This document shows, piece by piece, positions 51,606 to 62,080 of a stretch of 64,000 nt of DNA (positions within the stretch are counted from its first letter, which is position 1; every line of letters begins with the position of its first letter). Origin of the DNA: Taiwanofungus camphoratus (lineage: Eukaryota; Basidiomycota; Agaricomycetes; Polyporales; Taiwanofungaceae). The position numbers and the translations under genes were made by a program. The stretch is taken from assembly GCA_003999685.1 (NCBI GenBank), contig CP021220.1:3720001-3784000 (forward strand), read 5' to 3'. Below the pieces are notes generated by a model that was not told where the DNA came from, searched no databases, and was given only the letters and a program-made list of their open reading frames with translations.

Positions 51606-53294
51606 ATGCTCGCCCCGCTGGAAGCCCTCCCCCCTGAGCTCTACTCTGCTATACTCTCGCACGTAGCCGTTAACGATCTCCAGCAAACCGTCTTGTCTCT
51701 GACTCGCGCCATTCCACGATCGCCAGTCCCAATACACCATCTGTTCGAGCATGTCCGACTAAGGCACTCGGACCAAGCCTTTCAGCTATATCGCCGCCTT
51801 CGGAAGTGCCCCGAGGATGCTGCCTCCGTCTATGATTTCGCACTGGAGTGCTGGGCCGTGGACGCGGACATAGTTGTCAATCTGGTCGCGCTCTTACCTC
51901 GGGTGACCGACCTGACGTTGTGGGTTGGACCTAACTTTTCTCCAGAACACCTGGAGGAGATGTTCCAGCACCCAATGGAAGGCTTGAAGTTCATCTCCCT
52001 GAGATTCAGGCCATAGTAAGTTCTCACACTTGGCACAACTATCGTTATCTAATACATCTCTCAAAGCGTTCAGCGAGCAACGTATTATCAATTTCTCAAG
52101 GTGCGTACATAACAGCACTGAACATTGTATGCATTCTGATGTTGCATTCAACAGGGTGCCTATTTCGATTCTACTCTGCTCGCTCTTTCGCGCTGGCCAG
52201 CTGCTAATCTTTCCACCCTTTCGATTGTCCAAGACCCGCTCGATCCCACCATCGCTCCCACCCAGTTTGCGCAGCCCCTCGTCTTCTTTCGGCTCGATCC
52301 CCTGTCGACCCTTGCCCAGTCACCCCTAGTGGAACAGCTTTTTCACTTTCGCATGCGCATTCCTGCCCGCCAAGCCGCGCGCTACCTCTACGCTCTGCCT
52401 CGTACATTGCCTAGCATAGAGCTACTAGACCTGTCGACGTGCAATGTTCACGACGCAGACATCGAGGGGATCCTCGGCCGCTTCGGGAGACTGAGATCAT
52501 TAGTCCTGGACGGATGTTCCGTTGTGAGTCAGCGAGTTGACGCTCAGGCCCAGGGCGCAGATGCTCTGGGACAGTGGGCGGCGCTGGGTAAGATGATGGC
52601 GCTTGCAGGCGCGAAGTATGCGAGGGAGCGAGAGAAACAGCTCAAGGCATGGCAAGAAGCTGCTAGCGCCCGCGCTGCAGCACTCGCCAACGACCAGCTA
52701 GTAGTCCAGGAAGAGCGTGCTCCGAGACGGTCAAGACGTGGTCGTCGCGGGCTTGCCACTGCGACCATCTCTCTCCGCCAGTCTCCCCCGCGCGACTCAA
52801 AGCCACTCCCGGGACGTCCACCCACCAGGGGCCCGCCGTCATCCGTTCAGAAAATCCGCGTTCTTGCTCGCGTCCCTTCTCTCCGTTCGGTCGCGACGAC
52901 GGCGCCTCCGTCTGTCGGCAGCGACAAGCACGAGGCCATCCGCGCAGACTTCGAGAGAGGATGGGCAGAGGGCATCGCGCAACTCTCCGCCATCCGTGCC
53001 CGGCTAAAGACGAGCTGGGGCAACGGCGTGAGAGTTGTCATGTTTGACGAACAGTACGTCCCGGATGAGGACGACGACGATGGCGACAACGGGCTCGCCG
53101 GGCTGAAAGATGTCGACAATGAGAGAGCGTTTTTGATCCAAGTCGCGGATAGAGATGAGGGCGAAGGTAGCAAAGATGGCGTCGACGACGGAAAGTGCCC
53201 CCTTCTGTGCCTTGCTGGACCTGGACCCAAGGACGGACACATGGCGGGTTGTGGGCATCAGCTAGGGTGGCAGGTATGGAGGGATGAGCTATAA
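51606..53294 (+). CDS. F-box-like protein, second paralog
   Basis: Three exons (51606-52015, 52067-52100, 52155-53294) encode 527 residues in frame. The N-terminal F-box-like segment is LEALPPELYSAILSHVAVND. Leu-rich repeat-like stretches follow (ALLPRVTDLTLWVGPNF, TLPSIELLDLSTCNVHDADI, FGRLRSLVLDGCSVV). A charged helical and disordered C-terminal half has a basic run RRSRRGRRG and acidic DEDDDDGDN. Likely an SCF-type adaptor; substrate unknown. The next gene downstream is a kinase-like gene, as with the first F-box-like gene. Confidence 0.75.
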
Positions 53295-53453
53295 GTAGAG
53301 TGTGCATAGAACGGAATCAATGCCATCAGACACACATCGCGCATATAAGATAATCGACATCAAATTCATAATATGGGAACATCATACTGTACACGTCCAA
53401 GCTTAACACTTGTGATGCATGGGTACAACAATAATATAACATCAGCGGCCAGA

Positions 53454-54308
53454 TTAGAGCTGGAGGAAACTGAACATGGTCGAGGGAGAGGGTGGAGAGG
53501 GTGGTGGATACAGATCATGCATCATCCGAATCTGGTGTGCTTGATCTCCCGTATCAGGACCAAATGTCTCCTCTAGATCGGCCAATTCACTGCAGCCCCT
53601 TGGCTGCTCTTCGCCAGACAAGTTTATCAAAAGAGGTGTGCCTCCTGCACATGCATGAACACCAGCACGTGCAAAGTCAACTATGCGGAGGACATTGTCT
53701 TTCGATCCCGGGACAAAATGATGGCCGTCTTGCAAACTTCCGTGCAGGATCCCCTTCTCATGTATGCTACATGCTGCTAACATTCGCTGACGGCTAACAT
53801 CTCGTCAGCTCTGATTCTACAACGCGTTATTCTGTACTTACTTGGCCTCATAAAGATTGGGATGTGTCCGGCCACCACACCATTCCAAAACAAGACAGCC
53901 TACATGAACACCTTCAATTTTGGCGGTGAAAAAGCCATAGAACTTTGGCACAGTGGTCCCTTGCAGTGTCTTCAACTGGTTCTCATAGACGCCAGCTTCC
54001 CACCTCAGTAGGCCGATTCGTTGCAGGCCAGTTACCCACTTGAGCGCGACCTCCACCGGTTCTGAGTTCGGTTGGCGGTTGGGACCACCATTAGTTTGCA
54101 ACCATGCATAGAGGACACGTTTACCCCCTTTCTTGCCATGGATGGGATGATCCTCGGGTCCGGGGTTCCAGACTCGCCCGTGGACACCGATGCAGTCCTG
54201 CAATCGCGCTGTCCAGTCAATAGGTTTCGTCTCCGAAGGCGACCACAACTTGTAGGAGGACGAAGGATCAAAGACAACGGTCAAACTATCACTGGTAAGC
54301 TTGGACAT
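53454..54308 (-). CDS. Small protein-kinase-like protein, second paralog
   Basis: Exon 1 is 54308-53842 and exon 2 is 53793-53454, giving 268 residues. It starts MSKLTSDSLTVVFDPSSSYK, continuing LW, parallel to MPRGSSIDIIFDRSTVYRLW of the first paralog. Landmarks: VEVALKWVTGLQ (Lys), LRWEAGVYENQL (Glu), VPKFYGFFTAKIEGVHVGCL then VLEWC, IHEKGILHGSLQDGHHFV (Ser at the catalytic Asp place) and LRIVDFARAG (DFA). The intron is at the same place as in the first paralog. A Pro-rich tail follows. It is probably a pseudokinase or an atypical kinase; function unknown. Confidence 0.75.
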
Positions 54309-55614
54309 TGGCGGGACTGTGATGGAGTACGAATGTAAGTATAAAGTGTAGGAGATTGTGTCCGAAGTCCAAGGTGTTTGTTTATAGGAAGTACCGCTTT
54401 GACCGTCAACGATGGTCCAGCGCCACCGTGGCCTCATTTCAAACGTCTTTATCACTAGTGACTGTCAAAGCATGTAGTAGGCCACAGCAACCGGCCAGAA
54501 TCGGAAGTCTACTGGTTGCTTGTTTCCATCAGATACAATGGGAAATGCGTTGAAGATCAGCGATTGAGTATATGGAAGTTCGAATGGGCTGACCTAAAGC
54601 ATCACGACATGCTTTTCAATGTCTCGACAAGTCCGAGACATCTAACGAGGGACTTGAGGAGTAAGGCGAAAGTCTGGCAGATGTTTTGAGAGTATGCCCC
54701 AAAAGGTGTCCCAGAAGCGGTGTCTCGTAATCAATCTTGAGGAGTCCGGAGGCGCTATTCACTGACAGCGAGGATTTTGTAAAATCATGCGAAAATCATG
54801 TGAGTGCAGGCCCAAGTCTGTGGACAAGAACTGGACTAGGCATGTCGAGTATTTCCAGAGACCGTCAGGACGATTGAGAGTAGCAGGAGTAAAACAGGGA
54901 TATGCGAACAATGCCATATATGAGTTCGCATTGCCCCCGAACAACGAAGTCGCACAGCTGAGGTTCTTTCAGACTCGAGAGGCAGCCCAAGTTTGTCTCG
55001 TAGATTCGAGGAACGACTTAGACAGTTTCCACGGGAGGAGGTCACAAGTTATAAGGTTCTTCAGGCCTTAGGAGTTCTGTAGAAGAGAAGTCAGAATGGA
55101 GACGTTATGCTAGTGATGGTACCAGGTAGGATTCGAAAAAAAAAGGTCAGACACGAAAGGCTTTTTTTGTACATTTTTGATTGAAAGTCCATGCCGCCAA
55201 TGGGCTCTTGACTTACCTGCTGGTCAGTTTCCGTGCCCGCGTCGGATTCAGCCTACAGCGGTGCCAGCATACATATTCTAGGGCACGAAGATTGGAGGAG
55301 GCGTCTCCGAGTCGTCTGCCCAGGTAGACTAGTGCTAGGCAGCCGTGGCAAAAGACCTGAAAGTGAAAGTTTGCAAGAGTCGAACTTTGCAAGAAGTCGG
55401 TTTAGGACAATTTTGGCCAGCTGGAACCAGACCTCAGGTACGATCTCAAGGGGTTAAGTACCTCAAGTGACATGATATGCGCCTAAAACATTTCATTCGC
55501 ACTACGTTGTTCATATCTGACAACTGCCTGCGGCAACGACAATTTACAGACAAGTAACCACTCTTCTTTTGACAGGTTTATGATCTCATCCAAGTTCTTT
55601 GTCCACATTCCTCT
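54309..55614. other. Intergenic of 1.3 kb, no gene recognised
   Basis: A plus frame at 54787-55071 (MRKSCECRPKSVDKNWTRHV...) has no motif, and no exon partners are evident. Short A and T runs at about 55136 and 55165. Confidence 0.4.
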
Positions 55615-58600
55615 CTACTGGACAGACCCATATCCAGAGGCACAGTTCTGGAAAGCAAGACTTGCACTCCCGCTGCGCATGTAACAGATTTTTGCAGCAA
55701 TGCAATCACCGGTGCACGGCGGCGAGCGAATAGATTCCTTGCCTTGGTAGTTGTTGAACACCTATGGAAGATTTTCCAGCAGTCAAACACAGGAACATTC
55801 ATCGAGTCATGAGGGACATACCTCGACAAGTGTCGAATTAGCTTCCATGGCTGGACGGGTGATTTCATGAATTCGCTGTGAGCTTAATATTATTGTCACA
55901 GGAGGCCTATTACAGACCTTCCGTAACCAGATGCCACCAAGTGGCGTTCAATGGGTCATTGGGGCCCCACCCGGTTATGCTCGCTCCGTATGCTTCGCGC
56001 GTGCTATACTCAAACCTGTATGTAGGTCCGAATTCGGTCTGCCCGTCGAGCTCAGGGAAGGAATTGACGTCAGCCATCCAGCTGAGACGCTTGGTTAGCG
56101 CTAAGCCCTAGAAAGACTGAACCCCCGATTTTGGTTGGGCACTCACGTGTATGCATCGAGGATATCGAACGTCTATCCAGTCAATTCAGCGGAGTCCACC
56201 ATCAGTCATGCGACACTTGAGGTGAAAAAAAAACTTACCCCAGAATCGACTTCGTAGACGCGGAAGCCGGAATTCAGATTTGTAAGAGGCGTCAGAGAAG
56301 GTGTTATCTGTGAGAACATGAACATCGAGGCTATGCTCCGGAATCTCAAGCCTTACCCATGCGACTGTTTGAGCGTTCTCTGTGCTAATGTTGGTGGCGT
56401 TATTGGCGTAGAAGATCTAAATGAGAAATGAAACGCCAGATAGATGGCTTCAAGTAGAATGCTGCATACAGTGAACTGATCCTCGTGAGTATGGCCGAAG
56501 AAGATGGCTGTGGAGTTAGTAAAGTAAATGAGATGGGAATGGGGTTGTTTGGCTAGCGCACATACCCGCTATGACATGGGGCGAGTAACGGTCAACACTT
56601 GATAAATAACGTAAGCTAGATACCAAGGAGAGGCACAGGGATACCGGACCACTCACATCTGGTAGACTGCACAGCATGACGTGAGGTAAGTCTCTTTACT
56701 TGAGTCAGTGCTCGACAGAACTACTCACACAAATTTGTCGGGTTCTGCAGCGGGTTAGTGCCATCCCATCCACTAAGAACATGACCCATGATCCAGACTG
56801 CTGACGTCAGAAACAATATACGCCGAGGTAATAGTAATAGTTGGTTCACCTCGATCACCCGCATCCTCGGCATCCTGTAGCTCGTCAGTCAGGAACCTAA
56901 GCATTCCCGAGTTGTCGGACGAAGAAAGATTGATATAGTTGTAGTAGTTCGCCCTTCAAAAATAGTTCAGTCTATAGATCCTGGTTTCGTGCACTAAATA
57001 ATACGCACGTGTACCCTAAACACACGACGAGGTATCGTATAAGAATTAGAGTTGCCTTCGAGAAGGAAAGAGTTCACGCACAGAAATCAGTGTTAAGAGT
57101 GATGATTCGCAGTCCATCTGAACGCTGGACCGCATAAGCAGCGTAATGAGTACGGGCGATTTGAGCAGTGGCGCCGTCAATCCACCCCTCGTATTCCCAG
57201 AGAGATGCGAGATGATCATAATCCCTGAATAAACATCCCTGTAAATCTTGGCGCACACATACAGTGGTTACGGTAACATACCAGTCAAATTGATGCTCGA
57301 GCTCAGGTCCGATGTTGTATGGGGAATTTTGCGCTCTACCGCAACATTAATCAGTGACAGGCAGAGAGCATGGACCAACACCCACTCATTATAGGTGTCG
57401 TGGTTCCCAAGAACCGCGTAAACAGGACCAGACTTAAGCTGACTCTTCAACAAGTCGTATATCACAGTCTGACGAACCGTGATTAGTCACGTAAGGTAGC
57501 ATGGAGCAGACTCAAAACTACCTCAGTATACACGGTGTACTGCCTTATAGTTATGATTAGCCGGACAGAAGTGAAGTCCCCACTGACCACACATACCTCG
57601 ACAACTCGTTGGAGGGATCGTGGGACACTAGATCACCAGTATACACTGTGAAGTTGAAACCATCCTCCTCTGTGCCAGCAAGGACCGGGATGGATTGAAG
57701 AGCGGCCAAAATCAACGTATACGGCGAGTCGCTGCTCCGCTGCTTTAGCATATGCGATTGGATAAAGAATCAGAATGTTACCAGTAGTAAGAACCATAAC
57801 GAGGTGCAGGAAGAGTCGTCTGATTGGGGCTATGCTTGTTGTAGCTGCTCGGGCGGCAGCATAGATAAGCACTGCAGTTAGCCTCGGCACCGATAGTGTA
57901 CCCTTTACCGAGTGCCATCAGATACGTCCTCCGAATCTATATAGTATACATACGAGGATCGATGTGCATGTCGGAAAGATGCAGGATCTTAAGCCGCTCG
58001 CCGGTGGCCTGCCTTGGTGGCGGAAGAGGATTGGGCTTCGGCTTAGCAAACCAGCCGGTCAAGTTCAGAGGGCTAGTAGGAGGCGTTGGGCAGAGGCCGA
58101 GGAACTGCTGACAGATCGACTATCGCGACCAATAAAAGATTGTGTCAGAGGGGTTACTACTGGCCACTGAACGTCCACATACCTGTCCGTCATATCCGCC
58201 AACATCAGCATAGGCGATGACTTGCGTGATGGGGGAGCCAAGAGTGTAGATACCGTACTCCGTCTCACAGTCGGAGGTGTAATCGAAGTACTCGCAGAGT
58301 CGCACGGCCAAATTGGGACCTTGCTCGGGGGCAGCCAAGGCCAGGAACTTCGCGACCTCCAAAGAGGCTTGGCAGCGAGTGCACGTGTCATCCCCAAAGA
58401 CAGGGTTGGTGGAGATGGAGATGATCTGCGTGACAGCCTGCTCGAGAAGCTGAGAGGACGAAGCCGTGGGGGGCAGAGGATGGGGTTCATCCGTGTCAAG
58501 CTTGGAGATTATGAGGATCAGATCTCTGTAGATCACAGAAAAAGAATCTGCGTACTTGCGAAATGGTTTCCGGATTCGTTAAAGAGTAAGGATAGGTCTC

Positions 58601-58865
58601 GTGCTTTGTGTGTACTCCTTGAGCATCGCCCGATACATGACTTCTCAGATAAACTCACCGTGATCGGGTCGGTAATCACGGGCTGAGGCTCAGCGGTCGT
58701 TGCAGTTGGATCATTATAGTAGGCCTCGTAGACCGAAGTCGGAAAAGTGCCTGGGGCGGTATACGCAGAAGGACCCAATCCACTAATAGAGCTAGACTGC
58801 GAAGTTACGGTGCCAGCCAAGACAAGGCTGCCGGCAAGCCTGAGTATTCCAAGTCGACGCAACAT
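55615..58865 (-). CDS. Secreted acid sphingomyelinase-like phosphodiesterase
   Basis: Such enzymes hydrolyse sphingomyelin or related phosphodiesters in acidic compartments or outside the cell. The minus-strand gene starts at ATG 58865 with a signal peptide (MLRRLGILRLAGSLVLAGTV). It is broken by well over ten short introns and ends at 55615 with GSASLAFQNCASGYGSVQ. A saposin-B-like part (CTRCQASLEVAKFLALAAPE ... CEYFDYTSDCETEYG) precedes the metallophosphoesterase core: LHLSDMHIDP (near 57965), AVLGNHDTYNE (near 57395), GHVLSGWDGTNPLQNP (near 56770), and FGHTHEDQF (near 56490). These supply the DxH, GNHD and GHTH metal ligands of the calcineurin-like fold. Cys residues near the C-terminus fit disulfides of a secreted protein. 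I did not resolve every exon. Confidence 0.9.
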
Positions 58866-60064
58866 GATTGCGACACAGCTCTGAGATTTAGCGACAAGAA
58901 CCACCACGTACTCTCACCGAGCAGGTCCTCTCGAGAGGTTGCCAGCAGCCATGAGCCTCAATAAATAGCAGAGGTCACACTGTCAAAACCTCCGTACAGT
59001 TGAAGGGACGTTTGTGAACGTGCGTCGCATAACGTACTTAAAGGCACAAATAAGATAGCAGGGTAAAATGGTTCCCACGACTTACTGCGTCAAGACGGCC
59101 CCGTAGCGGGCTCAGACCTTCTGAGAATGCGATGCGTTTTTTGGGAATTTTCAACACCACACATTGGCCGCATGCAACGGCACAAGACGCATATTCTGTC
59201 TATAAATCTGCACCTTTGGCACGAACAAGTGTTCTCAAATTCTCGCACGGCGCCTTGCTAAGATTAGGATCGAGCGCATGGTCACAGCCTCGTGCACAAC
59301 GCTGGTGAAGGTCGGAGGTGAAGAGGGTCGAGCTGTTCCTGACATGGGATGATTAGCACTCACCCACGTTTTCGGCGTCACGCCAGGCGGTCAGGGGGCC
59401 AGGCTTGTGCCGCTGTCTTGCAATAAAAGGTCTTCAGCGAATATACACAAACGTTTCTTTTGGCTTCATATTCTGTATGTATAGCGGGGTTGTGCTTGAG
59501 TGTTCCCTCAGGTAAGTTCGGTCGTTTCTGCAGTGTGCCCGACATTGCTTGGAGTTCGAAATCTATGTAGCAGTGTCGGTACTGGCGCAATTTCCCGACA
59601 TCACGCACGTGCGCCGCTACAAATGACAATGACGGCGAGTAACCTCCACAGGCAATGTGCATTCAAGTAGTAGGTACATACAATAACCCAAATTACAACC
59701 AGGAAAGAAACCGGAGAGTAAGCGAGGAAAATAAAAGGATGGTATATGACAGCAGGGGAGATGGAGCGACTCCGGAGAGAGATAGCAAGGGGGAGGACTG
59801 ACTGACAAGGTGCGACGGATCAACTAGATGGACTATTTAACAGTACACCGCAGCCATGAAGGTGCGTACAGGGCTGTAAGCCGGTTAAATATTCTAAAGC
59901 GTCGGTGAGCAAGCGGATGGCAATTGTTATGGTCTTTGCGTCGTTGTGGACTAGCGATGCAGGCGCGGCGGTGGCGCGAGTATGGGCAGCTGCGGGCGGT
60001 CATTGACTTGGTCCCTTCAAGTCTTGAAGCGGTCCCCTCCCAGCACTATCTTCCTCGCGACACA
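58866..60064. other. Intergenic of 1.2 kb, no gene recognised
   Basis: Frames at 59378-59662 and 59617-59823 on the minus strand have no motif or good start, and I do not accept them. Confidence 0.4.
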
Positions 60065-60450
60065 TCAATCCCCGGAGGTCTGAGCCGACTGTGCCCCAGC
60101 CTTCCTCTGCCTTTGCTTCTCTTCCTGTTTTCTCGCAACTGCAGCTTGTGCCGCCTTCACTCGGGCCTTCTCCTCTGCCACCCTTCTAGATTCTGTCCAC
60201 AACCGCAGTGTGTAGTCATGCAGTGATTGAGAATAGAGCACAAGAGGATCGATGTCAGGCTGTTCGGTGCGGGTCGGCGGGTTCGCCAGCATGATGATGC
60301 GCGCCAATATCGACGATAGAATTGGAGAGTGATGTAGCGTTGGAGTACTCGATGCGATGCACCGAAAGGCGTTGAACGCAAAGCGAGAACGGGCGACAGG
60401 ACCGAGCTCGTAGATGGGCTGAGGTAGCGAATACGGGTAGGTGCACCCGT
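60065..60450 (-). CDS. Hypothetical protein, last exon; start not found
   Basis: An open minus-strand frame beginning near 60450 reads PIYELGPVARSRFAFNAFRC, then TPTLHHSPILSSILARIIML, then DIDPLVLYSQSLHDYTLRLW. It ends in a charged helix (VAEEKARVKAAQAAVARKQE) and stops at 60065. The composition looks coding. A likely acceptor (TAG) lies at the upstream edge, so earlier exons should be above 60460, but I could not join any with confidence. No known family. Confidence 0.5.
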
Positions 60451-60460
60451 CCTCTATTTA

Positions 60461-60990
60461 GCTTTTAGCTCACGGGAGCTATGGTGGGATGTGGGTAGGA
60501 AAGAAAACAGGGTGCATTCGTTTTCCTCGCGATGGAGCTCGCAACATCGCGCTTGGTGTCTTCTGCCAGTCGGCATAGTTCATTACACAGGGGGCATATC
60601 CGGCTTCTTGGCCCGTGGCCCTCGGCTGGCTGCCGCAGGCCACGGCGCACGAGCGGCTTCGATCCATGGACGCCACCGCGGGCAGAGTGCGTGGGCTTGC
60701 TCTACCTCCCCTTCTATCTGTGTGTGCACCTGCCTCCGGATCATACATGTAACGGCACTGTTCTCTGCCCTAATACCAGATCCTAATCTCCCGTGTCTTT
60801 ACCCTCGTCTTTGGTTGCTGTGAGCGGCCAGAGCTTGTCATCCTGATCTATAAAGATAATGCACTCCCTGCGGAGTCGGCGCCCCACCGGGGAGGACCCG
60901 TGATGAAAATGTGGTGCTTGTCAGCGCCACCTTTCTTTCGCGTGACTGCGGTAACATCACTGCAACATATAGGCGCGACAGCGTTACACA
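60461..60990. other. Possible upstream exon(s) of the preceding gene; unresolved
   Basis: Two competing minus-strand frames overlap at 60479-60748 (one with LCNELCRLAEDTKRDVASSI). Neither splices cleanly to the exon at 60450. Confidence 0.3.
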
Positions 60991-60996
60991 CAACTT

Positions 60997-61185
60997 CTAG
61001 GTGAGTCCTTCACCCCAAAAACGTAAGGTCGCGACGCCAACAGCAAATGGAGCACCGTCACTTGACGCTAAGTAATTCCGAAATCCTTCTCCATAACAAT
61101 CGATCGGTCTGTTTTTCTCGCGAAGGTTGTCTTTTATCCAAAATGCCACAACCACGACCACAGCTATCGTAAACACCGGCGACAT
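60997..61185 (-). CDS. Possible small single-pass membrane protein or exon
   Basis: ATG 61185 opens a 62-residue frame with one strongly hydrophobic segment (VFTIAVVVVVAFWI) followed by charged residues (KDNLREKNRP). It may be a real small protein, one exon of a larger gene, or chance. No family recognised. Confidence 0.25.
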   Translation of the reverse strand: MSPVFTIAVVVVVAFWIKDNLREKNRPIDCYGEGFRNYLASSDGAPFAVGVATLRFWGEGLT

Positions 61186-61189
61186 CACC

Positions 61190-62080
61190 AGATATCGGTT
61201 GCAGTACTCCTATGTCGCGTCGGAATACCTAATTGACTCTGATAATATCTAGATAGCCGAGCACCGAGCACCACCACCACGAGGAAAAGCGCGAAACGTC
61301 ATCACTGCAAATGGATCCATACTTGAAAGTCACCGTCACCACCAAGCAAAACCTTTATATTTACTGCAGCTCAAATGTGGGATCCATGACCCCGTCTGCA
61401 GCTGTCGACGAGTCGAAGATCACGAAGTAGCGACTCGTTTGTTATCGTGCACAACACATGCTCCACGCGGGTTCTCAAAGACGGAAACGGTTCACAAAAT
61501 TTACGGGCCCCTTCTCAAGGCGAAGACACTCCCAGTAGAGATGAGCACCGACACGAGTCGGCTAGAATGCCGCAGTGACGCCCGATGTGATCTTGGGGCT
61601 GGTTCCACGCTCCGATCACCACCACCTAATCAGTAATGGATCTCAGGCGGGCCGTCCTGACTCCTGATGGCTCGCAAAAGTGCGATGCTTATCGATGGGG
61701 GCAGCGCGATCGGCGCAGCCGTTGCAATCACCCTTGGCGTCTGGTCGTAGTCGCAGTGCTCACCTTCCCAGCCGGTAAACAGGCGTATTTCAGGCAGAGC
61801 ACTAAGCCAAAGTCAACCGAGCATCACCCCTCGTGGGTTCGATCAGCACCCCTTAAATTTTCCGTATTTGTCCTCCATAGAAAGTACATCCGAACAGCTC
61901 GACAATTACTTCAGAAAGTGTCCATGTCGGTAAGGTATCCAAAAATCATGTCAGTCGTATCAGTACAAGCATCACAGCGGACATCATATCATAACCAAGC
62001 ATGAGCGTTCTGTCAGTCTTCGCGAAAAGAACAGCTAACCAACAAATGTAGGGATCGAAAACACATATCTAAAGCACAGA
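61190..62080. other. Intergenic, no gene confirmed
   Basis: A short plus frame (MARKSAMLIDGGSAIGAAVA, about 61670) is hydrophobic but ends quickly. The longer frame at 61636-62004 has no motif. Confidence 0.35.
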
